Source of the DNA: JBBQWS01 sp038210415
Lineage (GTDB): Bacteria; Actinomycetota; Actinomycetes; Prado026
Reading direction: 5' to 3'
Assembly (NCBI GenBank): GCA_038210415.1
Contig: JBBQWS010000061.1
Span: 1-17,357 of the forward strand
DNA: 17,357 bases
The position numbers and the translations under genes are program-made. A model generated the notes under the pieces. The model was not told the origin of the DNA. It did no database searches and was given only the letters and a program-made list of their open reading frames with translations. Positions 12,292-17,357 of the stretch are shown here, one piece after another. Every line of letters begins with the position of its first letter. Position 1 is the first letter of the stretch.

Positions 12292-12675
12292 ATGCAGCCC
12301 GCCGACACGAACCCGCCGCCGGACCCCTCGTCGAGCACCGCCGAGCGCCGCGACCTGGCTGAGGTCCCCGCGCTCGAGGTCGTTTCCGCCGCGGCGATCC
12401 ACCTCATGAGCGCGGCGGCCGTGAAGTGCGGGCTCGGCGAAGACTCCCGAAGCCGCGATGCGGAGACCGACCTCGACGAGGCGCGCATGCTGATCAGCGC
12501 CCTGGCCGGGCTGGTCACCGAGGCAGCCCCGTTCCTCGGCCATCACCACGCGGCGCCGCTGCGCGACGGGCTGCGCTCGCTGCAGCTCGCCTTTCGGGAG
12601 GCTTCCCCCTATCCGGACGCACCCGGCGAGGGTCCCGGCGAGCGCCTGACCGGCGCCGTCTTCCCCCGCCTGTGA
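12292..12675 (+). CDS. DUF1844 family protein
   Basis: 127 aa, the only rightward housekeeping gene in the window. After a Pro-rich disordered start (~20 residues) comes the DUF1844 core: ALEVVSAAAIHLMSAAAVKCG (27-47), then DLDEARMLISALAGLVTEAAP (~60-80) and HHAAPLRDGLRSLQLAFREAS (~84-104). The helical, amphipathic pattern suggests a small all-alpha protein. No catalytic motif is visible and the biochemical role is unknown. The family is typically found beside infC in actinobacteria, as here, and is divergent from it. It ends 11 bp before the stop of the convergent sseB-like gene; no terminator lies between them. Confidence 0.85.
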   Translation: MQPADTNPPPDPSSSTAERRDLAEVPALEVVSAAAIHLMSAAAVKCGLGEDSRSRDAETDLDEARMLISALAGLVTEAAPFLGHHHAAPLRDGLRSLQLAFREASPYPDAPGEGPGERLTGAVFPRL

Positions 12676-12686
12676 GTGGGTGGGGG

Positions 12687-13442
12687 TCACGGGGACGGGG
12701 CGGACGACACGGTGAGGTCGAGGCCGCGAGCGAGCCGGGTACGCAGTACGTCGACGCCGGCCAGCCGTTCGGCGGCAGCCTGGGCGAGTGTCCGGGCGGA
12801 GTCCACAGAGTCCAAGGAGTCGACAGAGTCCCCGGTGGCCGACGCCGCCTCAGCGCTCGGGTGCAGCGTCACCGTGAGGTCCGCCTCCTTGCCGGCCGTC
12901 ACTGCGACCCACCCCAGACCGGGCAGTCCGGCCAGGGCAGCGCGTACGGCTTCGACCACCTCAGGGTCGGCGGCCGGCTCCAACCAGAGCCGGTTCTCGG
13001 CGAGCGCGACCAGGGCCGGCCCCTCGACGACCGCGCCCGGCACTGACCTCGGGTCGACGAGCAGGGCAGCGAGCCCTTCGGCGAACGCGCCACGCGCCGC
13101 GTCGACGGCCGAGAGGGGAAACGGGCGCGCGGTCGGGTCCCAGGCGCCAAGGGTCGAGAGCGACGTGAAGACCGGCAGGGCCCGTCGGCCGTCGCGGCCC
13201 TGGACGGCAACCGTCGCCAGGTCGGTGACCTTCTCGTGCCGGTGGCCGTTCGCCGCCACCTCGACCTCGGCCGCCGTCGCGACGATGGGGGTGAGCAGCC
13301 GCGAGCCGACCAGCGCCTGCTGCAGCGCCCTCGGGTCGGGCCGGCCGTCGGCGAACTCGGCGAGCACGGCCTCGACGATCGGATCAGCACGCCCCTGGTC
13401 GCCCGCGAACGGACTCGGGGACGGAAGCTCTCGACCGGTCAT
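12687..13442 (-). CDS. SseB-family protein
   Basis: 251 aa. The N-terminal half (to ~residue 155) has the SseB-fold pattern: VEAVLAEFADGRPDPRALQQAL, then SRLLTPIVA, ALPVFTSLSTLGAWDP, and ALLVDPRSVPGAVVEGPALVAL. The C-terminal ~95 residues are Ala/Val-rich with the low-complexity stretch GDSVDSLDSVDS (205-215). SseB homologues were named for enhanced serine sensitivity in E. coli, but their function is not settled. It lies 9 bp downstream of the MocA-like gene, so it is probably the last gene of a leftward operon with it and xdhC. ATG 13442 has only a weak AGG just upstream. Confidence 0.85.
   Translation of the reverse strand: MTGRELPSPSPFAGDQGRADPIVEAVLAEFADGRPDPRALQQALVGSRLLTPIVATAAEVEVAANGHRHEKVTDLATVAVQGRDGRRALPVFTSLSTLGAWDPTARPFPLSAVDAARGAFAEGLAALLVDPRSVPGAVVEGPALVALAENRLWLEPAADPEVVEAVRAALAGLPGLGWVAVTAGKEADLTVTLHPSAEAASATGDSVDSLDSVDSARTLAQAAAERLAGVDVLRTRLARGLDLTVSSAPSP
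12798..12833. repeat. Four imperfect 9-bp tandem repeats inside the sseB-like gene
   Basis: The units ggagtccac, agagtccaa, ggagtcgac and agagtcccc follow one another without gaps. They encode the repeating Ser-(Val/Leu)-Asp tripeptide at residues ~205-215 of the SseB-like protein. The 9-bp period keeps the frame if units are gained or lost. Confidence 0.75.
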
Positions 13443-13451
13443 GACCTGACG

Positions 13452-14054
13452 CTACTGCGCCCTGGACCCCGAATCCCAGGGAGCGGCCGGACCAAACCGG
13501 TCGGCCAGCTGGTCGGGCGTGTCGATGTCGTCACCATCACTCACGCCGTCGCAGGGCACCGCCCGGACCTCGGCCGAGTGCTCGGCGAGGTACGAGCGGG
13601 CGCCGACGTCCCCGACAGCCAGCTGGGCAGCACCGGCCCAGTGGTCGCGCCCGAGCAGCACCGGATGCCCCCGCTCGCCCGCGTACGTCGCGACGGCGAG
13701 CCCGGCACCGGCCAGGTGGGCGGCGAGCAGCCGGCGCACCGCTTCGGGCTGGACCCCGGGTTGGTCGACCAGCAGCACCACCACCGCGGAGCAGCCGGCG
13801 AACGGCTCGGCATCCAGCCCGACCCGCAGCGAACTGCCCATGCCTTCGGTCCAGAGCGGGTTCAGGACCACGGTGTCGGCACCCGGGACCTCGGTCTCAG
13901 CAGCGCCGAGCACCACCACCACCGGGTCGGCGCCGCCCTCCCTCAGCACCCGGGCCGCTCGGTCGACCCAGCGCTCCCCGCCGGACTCCAGCAGCGCTTT
14001 CGGGCCGCCGAGCCGTCGGCCGGCGCCCGCCGCGAGCACGAGTCCGCCGATCAC
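13452..14054 (-). CDS. MobA/MocA-like nucleotidyltransferase (probable molybdenum cofactor cytidylyltransferase)
   Basis: 200 aa from GTG 14054, whose GTGA overlaps the xdhC stop by 4 bp. The frame continues upstream only as a reading inside xdhC. It is a single NTP_transf_3 domain: nucleotide-binding loop LVLAAGAGRRLGGPKALL (5-22), NPLWTEGMGSSLRVGL (65-80), the metal-binding VDQPG near 95-99, GHPVLLGR near 128, and the C-terminal DIDTPDQL. These fit MocA, which joins CMP to molybdopterin for enzymes of the xanthine dehydrogenase/CO dehydrogenase family, better than MobA; coupling to XdhC supports this. FAD-related or sugar nucleotidyltransferases of the same fold are less likely. No hydroxylase genes are present in the window. 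Confidence 0.85.
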   Translation of the reverse strand: MIGGLVLAAGAGRRLGGPKALLESGGERWVDRAARVLREGGADPVVVVLGAAETEVPGADTVVLNPLWTEGMGSSLRVGLDAEPFAGCSAVVVLLVDQPGVQPEAVRRLLAAHLAGAGLAVATYAGERGHPVLLGRDHWAGAAQLAVGDVGARSYLAEHSAEVRAVPCDGVSDGDDIDTPDQLADRFGPAAPWDSGSRAQ

Positions 14055-15163
14055 CGTGGTGCGTCCAGGTGGATCGGACCCTGCGCCGAGCCGAGCCGAC
14101 GCCCACTTCCGCCCCAGTGCCCGGCCACGATCTCCGCTGCGATCGAGACCGCAGTCTCCTCGGGCGTACGGGCACCCAGGTCGAGCCCGATGGGCGAGGA
14201 CAGCCGGGCCAGCTCGTCCTCGGTGAGCCCGGTCTCGCGCAGCCGCTCCATGCGGTCCTCGTGGGTGCGCCGCGAACCCATCGCCCCGACGTACGCCGCA
14301 GGGGTGCGCAGGGCCACCTCGAGCAGCGGGACGTCGAACTTCGGGTCGTGGGTGAGCACGCAGATCACCGTGCGCGCGTCGACCGTGGTGCGCTCGAGGA
14401 ACTTGTGCGGCCACTCGACGACGACCTCGTCGGCCTCGGGAAACCGCTTCGTCGTGGCGAACACCGGGCGGGCGTCGCACACGGTCACGTGGTAGCCGAG
14501 GAACCGGCCGATGCGGGCCACGGCGGCAGCGAAGTCGATCGCGCCGAAGACCAGCATCGTGGGCGGTGGCGCGTACGCCTGCACGAAGAAGGCAAGGTCG
14601 TCGCCGCGACGCTCGCCGTCAGGCCCGAAGTGGAGGTAGCCGGTGCGGCCCTGGTCGAGCATGCCCCGCACGTCGTCGGCCACGGCGGCGTCGAGCCGGG
14701 CCGACCCGAGCGACCCCTCGGCCCGGTCGTGCCAGACCGACCTCTTGCCACCCAAAGGACGACCGACCGGTGCGGCCACCAGGGTCGCGACCGCGACCGG
14801 TTCGCGGCGGCGCACGGAGTCGACCACCTGCGGCAGCTCGGGCCAGCGCACCGGCGAGATCGGTTCGACGAAGACGTCCAGCACGCCCCCGCAGGTGAGC
14901 CCCACGGCGTACGCGTCGTCGTCGGTGACTCCGTACCGCTGCAGAACCGGTCGACCGGTGCTGAGCACCTCGGCCGCCAGCTCGTACACCGCGCCCTCGA
15001 TGCAGCCACCGCTCACGCTGCCGACCGCCTCACCGGACCCCGAGACCGCCATGGCCGCACCAGCCGGTCGCGGGGCGGAGTTCCAGGTGCGCACCACGGT
15101 CGCCAACCCGAACGGCTCGCCGATGTCGTACCAGCGGGCCACGTCGTCGAGTACGTCACGCAT
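14051..15163 (-). CDS. XdhC/CoxI-family protein, molybdenum cofactor insertion/sulfuration factor
   Basis: 370 aa with both halves of the family. The N-terminal XdhC_CoxI region holds SAPRPAGAAMAVSGSG and the Cys motif SVSGGCIEGAV (49-59; Cys54); residues ~205-350 form the Rossmann-like C-terminal domain (MLVFGAIDFAAAVARIG, YVGAMGSRRTHEDR, IGLDLGARTPEETAVSIAAEI). In other bacteria XdhC binds sulfurated Moco and hands it to xanthine dehydrogenase-type hydroxylases; this protein is most likely the same kind of chaperone. ATG 15163 is preceded by CGGAGG at 7 nt. It starts 53 bp after hisG, and a TAGCGT hexamer overlapping the hisG stop (minus strand, 15214-15219) could be its own -10. It overlaps the MocA-like gene by 4 bp, so the two are probably made together. 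Confidence 0.93.
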   Translation of the reverse strand: MRDVLDDVARWYDIGEPFGLATVVRTWNSAPRPAGAAMAVSGSGEAVGSVSGGCIEGAVYELAAEVLSTGRPVLQRYGVTDDDAYAVGLTCGGVLDVFVEPISPVRWPELPQVVDSVRRREPVAVATLVAAPVGRPLGGKRSVWHDRAEGSLGSARLDAAVADDVRGMLDQGRTGYLHFGPDGERRGDDLAFFVQAYAPPPTMLVFGAIDFAAAVARIGRFLGYHVTVCDARPVFATTKRFPEADEVVVEWPHKFLERTTVDARTVICVLTHDPKFDVPLLEVALRTPAAYVGAMGSRRTHEDRMERLRETGLTEDELARLSSPIGLDLGARTPEETAVSIAAEIVAGHWGGSGRRLGSAQGPIHLDAPR

Positions 15164-15211
15164 TGCGCCGACCTCCGAGCCACCCGAGTGCTGCCAAGGA
15201 CACGTACGCCG

Positions 15212-15235
15212 CCACGCTACAGACGGCAGGCGTGG
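15212..15235 (-). terminator. Weak hairpin at the end of hisG
   Basis: ccacgc (15212-15217) pairs with gcgtgg (15230-15235) around a 12-base loop and overlaps the hisG stop. No U tract follows, so termination is doubtful. xdhC may be partly read through from hisG. Confidence 0.25.
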
Positions 15236-16062
15236 ATGTCGGTGACCAGGATGCCCCGAGCGCCGAGCTCCCAGAGGTCGTCCATCACCTTGTTGGTCTG
15301 CGCCCGCGGCACCATCGCGCGAACCGCCACCCAGCCGGTGTGGTGCAGCGGCGAGATGGTCGGCGACTCGATGCCCGGGGTCAGCTCGACCGCGGCGTCG
15401 ACGAGGCCGGCCTCGATGTCGTAGTCCATCAACACGTAGGTGCGCGCGACGATCACGCCCTGGATCCGGCGGAGCAGCTGCTCGACCACCGGCGACGGCT
15501 CGGCACCCGAGCGCCGGATCAAGATGGCCTCGGACTCCAGGATCGGTTCGCCGAAGACCTCGAGCCCGGCGTTGCGCAACGTGGTCCCGGTCTCGACGAC
15601 GTCAGCGATCACGTCGGCCACGCCGAGCCGAACGGAGGTCTCGACAGCTCCGTCGAGTCGGATGACCTCGGCGACGATGGAGTGCTCGGCGAGGTGCGCG
15701 GCGACCAGCCCGGGGTAGGCGGCGGCGATCCGCAGTCCGCCGAGATCGCCCACCTGCGCGGCCACTCCCGGACGCGCTGCATAGCGGAACGTCGACCGCG
15801 CGAACCCGAGCGGCAGGATCTCCTCGGCAGCGGCCCCGCTGTCGACCAGCAGGTCGCGGCCGGTCACACCGACGTCGAGCTTGCCCGAGCCGACGTACAC
15901 CGCGATGTCACGAGGGCGCAGGAAGAAGAACTCCGTGTCGTTCTCGGGGTCCTGGAGGACGAGCTCGCGTGGGTCGGACCGCTGGCGGTACCCGGCCTCG
16001 CGGAGCATCGCGGCGGCCGGCTCGGCCAACGACCCCTTGTTGGGGACGGCGATGCGTAGCAC
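15217..16062 (-). CDS. hisG: ATP phosphoribosyltransferase, long form (first step of histidine synthesis)
   Basis: 281 aa, the HisG-long type with a regulatory C-terminus. It joins ATP and PRPP to phosphoribosyl-ATP and is feedback-inhibited by histidine in this class. It begins MLRIAVPNKGSL, the PRPP-binding loop is ADVIADVVETGTTL (149-162), and the last ~75 residues (from VIVARTYVLMDY) form the ACT-like allosteric domain. Translation starts at GTG 16062, 4 bp after the hisE stop. No strong Shine-Dalgarno is seen, so coupling to hisE is likely. The hisE-hisG pair matches successive early steps of the pathway. Confidence 0.97.
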   Translation of the reverse strand: MLRIAVPNKGSLAEPAAAMLREAGYRQRSDPRELVLQDPENDTEFFFLRPRDIAVYVGSGKLDVGVTGRDLLVDSGAAAEEILPLGFARSTFRYAARPGVAAQVGDLGGLRIAAAYPGLVAAHLAEHSIVAEVIRLDGAVETSVRLGVADVIADVVETGTTLRNAGLEVFGEPILESEAILIRRSGAEPSPVVEQLLRRIQGVIVARTYVLMDYDIEAGLVDAAVELTPGIESPTISPLHHTGWVAVRAMVPRAQTNKVMDDLWELGARGILVTDIHACRL

Positions 16063-16066
16063 CGGG

Positions 16067-16330
16067 CTAGAGCCGGGCGTAGACGTCGTCGAGGGTCAGC
16101 CCGCACGCGATCATCAGCACCTGCAGGTGGTAGATGAGCTGCGCGATCTCCTCGGCGGCCCGCTCGGGCGACTCGAACTCCGCTGCCATCCACGACTCCG
16201 CTGCCTCCTCGACCACCTTCTTGCCGATCGAGTGGACCCCTGCCTCGAGCGCCGCGACGGTCGCCGAGTCATCGGGGCGGTAGGCGTTGCGCGACTGGAG
16301 CTCGGCGTACAGCTGCTCGAAAGTCTTCAT
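16067..16330 (-). CDS. hisE: Phosphoribosyl-ATP pyrophosphatase (second step of histidine synthesis)
   Basis: 87 aa, the short stand-alone form. It removes pyrophosphate from phosphoribosyl-ATP made by HisG. The MazG-like all-alpha fold is seen in KTFEQLYAELQSR, the metal-binding EEAAES (~41-46) and ERAAEEIAQLIYHLQVLM. The Gln in EEIAQL, where many HisE have Asp, is usual in actinobacteria (my memory of the M. tuberculosis protein agrees). ATG 16330 has no Shine-Dalgarno, but a TAGGCT -10 lies 6 nt upstream, so the message is probably leaderless. It is the first gene of hisE-hisG and lies 73 bp after ribH. Confidence 0.97.
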   Translation of the reverse strand: MKTFEQLYAELQSRNAYRPDDSATVAALEAGVHSIGKKVVEEAAESWMAAEFESPERAAEEIAQLIYHLQVLMIACGLTLDDVYARL

Positions 16331-16336
16331 GGCGGA

Positions 16337-16342
16337 AGCCTA
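16337..16342 (-). promoter_or_regulatory. Leaderless promoter -10 of hisE-hisG
   Basis: On the minus strand TAGGCT is followed by exactly 6 nt and then ATG, so transcription would start at the A of the hisE start codon. This is the well-known actinobacterial leaderless layout (TANNNT plus 6-7 nt). The -35 region at 17 bp (GAGCGT) is weak. Confidence 0.6.
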
Positions 16343-16403
16343 GTGAACGGCGAAGCAGCACGCTCGCACCCCCCGTTGGTCCGTCGCCGGACGGGTTCGC
16401 CGA

Positions 16404-16874
16404 CTACAGGCTGGCCAGCACCAGGGCGGTGGCCAGCGCGGCCTGGACGGCCTCGTAGCCCTTGTCCTCGTGCGAGCCGGGCAGGCCGGCCCGGTCGAAC
16501 GCCTGCTCGTCGGTGTCGCAGGTGAGCAGCCCGAAGCCGACCGGCACGCCGGTGTCGAGCGCGACCCGGTTGAGCCCGTCGGTCGCGGCCGAGCAGACGA
16601 AGTCGAAGTGCGGGGTGCCACCTCGGATGACCACGCCGAGTGCGACGACGGCGTCGTACCCGCCCAGGGCCGCGGCTCGGGCCACGACCGGGAGCTCGAA
16701 CGAGCCCGGCACCCGCAGCAGCGTCCGGTCGGCGACCCCGGCGTCGTCAAGCGCGCGTTCGGCGCCTGCGACCAGTCCGTCCATCACCTCGGTGTGCCAA
16801 AGCGCGGCCACGACCGCGACCCGCAGCGCAGCCGCCCCGTCGATGCGCAGGCTGGGCGTACCCGATCCGCTCAC
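16404..16874 (-). CDS. ribH: 6,7-dimethyl-8-ribityllumazine synthase
   Basis: 156 aa. It condenses 5-amino-6-ribitylaminouracil with 3,4-dihydroxy-2-butanone 4-phosphate, the penultimate riboflavin step, and forms a shell-like oligomer in many bacteria. Substrate-binding Trp26 lies in VVAALWHTEV, VPGSFELP is at 55-62, ALGVVIRGGTPHFDFV (78-93) carries the catalytic His89, and PVGFGLLTCDTDEQAFDRAG follows. DKGYEA corresponds to the usual NKGxEA near the end, with Asp for Asn. The GTG start at 16874 overlaps the ribBA stop by 4 bp (GTGA). The ribBA product supplies both substrates' precursors, so coupling makes sense. Confidence 0.97.
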   Translation of the reverse strand: MSGSGTPSLRIDGAAALRVAVVAALWHTEVMDGLVAGAERALDDAGVADRTLLRVPGSFELPVVARAAALGGYDAVVALGVVIRGGTPHFDFVCSAATDGLNRVALDTGVPVGFGLLTCDTDEQAFDRAGLPGSHEDKGYEAVQAALATALVLASL

Positions 16875-17357
16875 GACTGCTCCTCGTCCCTGCTTGCTGT
16901 CGTTCCCGGCTCGTCGATGCCCGCTCCCAGGTCGGACGGCAGGTCGTGTCCCATGCGGTCGCGCTTGGTCTCCAGGTAGCGCAGGTTCTGGCTCGTCGCG
17001 TGCACGGGCAGCGCGACCCGGCTCAGGATCTCCAGCCCGTAGCCCTCGAGCCCGGCCCGCTTCGTGGGGTTGTTCGTCAGCAGCCGCATGGAACGCACGC
17101 CGAGCTCGGTGAGGATCTGCGCGCCGGTGCCGTAGTCGCGCGCGTCGGCCGGCAGGCCGAGCTCGAGGTTGGCGTCGACGGTGTCGGATCCCTTGTCCTG
17201 CAGGGAGTAGGCCTGGAGCTTGTGCATCAGGCCGATGCCCCGGCCCTCGTGGCCGCGGACGTAGAGCACGACACCGCGACCCTCGGCGGCCACCGCCTGG
17301 AGAGCGGCGTCGAGCTGCGGACCGCAGTCGCAGCGGCGCGAGCCGAACACATCGCCC
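16871..17357 (-). CDS. ribBA: GTP cyclohydrolase II, probably the C-terminal half of RibBA (5' end outside the window)
   Basis: About 160 C-terminal residues are present and the frame runs off the right edge. It starts GDVFGSRRCDCG, with the two Cys of the zinc site (CDC; the first zinc Cys lies outside). Then come the catalytic region HEGRGIGL, KLQAYSLQD, DTVDANLELG, DYGTGAQIL, and TNNPTKRAGLEGYGL. GTP cyclohydrolase II opens GTP to start riboflavin synthesis. In actinobacteria this domain is usually fused to the DHBP synthase RibB, but the fusion cannot be seen here, so a stand-alone RibA is possible. The C-terminal tail after YLETKRDRMGHDL is a variable, acidic extension. It overlaps ribH by 4 bp. 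Confidence 0.93.
   Translation of the reverse strand, partial: GDVFGSRRCDCGPQLDAALQAVAAEGRGVVLYVRGHEGRGIGLMHKLQAYSLQDKGSDTVDANLELGLPADARDYGTGAQILTELGVRSMRLLTNNPTKRAGLEGYGLEILSRVALPVHATSQNLRYLETKRDRMGHDLPSDLGAGIDEPGTTASRDEEQS

Noticed and set aside
14055..14480. N-terminal extension of the MocA-like protein
   Set aside because: The region is coded by xdhC in another frame. The nucleotide-binding loop starts a few residues after GTG 14054, as expected.
16379..16392. Terminator between ribH and hisE
   Set aside because: gtccg-tcgc-cggac forms only a 5-bp stem and is not followed by a U tract on the transcript; it may be chance.

Overview
The window is a stretch of very GC-rich chromosome from an actinomycete (Actinomycetota). 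The evidence is the strong G/C bias at third codon positions, frequent GTG starts, TAnnnT-type -10 boxes, an apparently leaderless hisE promoter, a HrdB/SigA-type primary sigma factor with a Lys/Ala/Pro-rich N-terminal linker, the Cys-rich PheS insert, the infC-adjacent DUF1844 gene, and the ribBA-ribH-hisE-hisG order. I cannot name the genus from the sequence alone.

Layout, left to right. (1) Positions 1-2131 are accessory-looking. They hold the 3' end of a Fic-family gene with a C-terminal helix-turn-helix, then a non-coding junction with several repeats, then a membrane-anchored NERD-domain protein gene. The last 18 bases of the sigA coding strand occur twice in direct orientation, at 2114-2131 (inside sigA) and at 423-440. 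Both copies encode the end of SigA (RDYLD) followed by a stop codon. This looks like a pair of attachment-site halves bracketing a roughly 1.7-kb insert that carries only the NERD gene. (2) From 2112 to 12007 everything reads leftward: infC-rpmI-rplT (translation initiation factor 3 and ribosomal proteins L35 and L20), a SpoU/TrmH RNA methyltransferase, a soluble PAS histidine kinase, pheS-pheT, a universal stress protein, an HhH-GPD protein and sigA. infC appears to start on a non-canonical ATC codon behind a perfect Shine-Dalgarno sequence, and its leader carries a very strong hairpin. (3) A divergent intergenic region (12008-12291) separates infC from a small rightward DUF1844 gene. (4) From 12687 to the right edge everything again reads leftward: ribBA (partial)-ribH, hisE-hisG, xdhC-mocA-like and sseB-like genes.

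Most of the window is conserved housekeeping: translation (IF3, L35, L20, PheRS, rRNA/tRNA methylation), transcription (SigA), the first two steps of histidine synthesis, riboflavin synthesis, and molybdenum-cofactor handling (XdhC plus a MocA-like nucleotidyltransferase). Several genes overlap by 1 or 4 bases (pheS/pheT, xdhC/mocA-like, ribBA/ribH), suggesting translational coupling. The most unusual part is the left 2.1 kb, where an exact copy of the 3' end of the essential sigA gene marks what may be an integration site, with a short cargo encoding one membrane-bound NERD protein.
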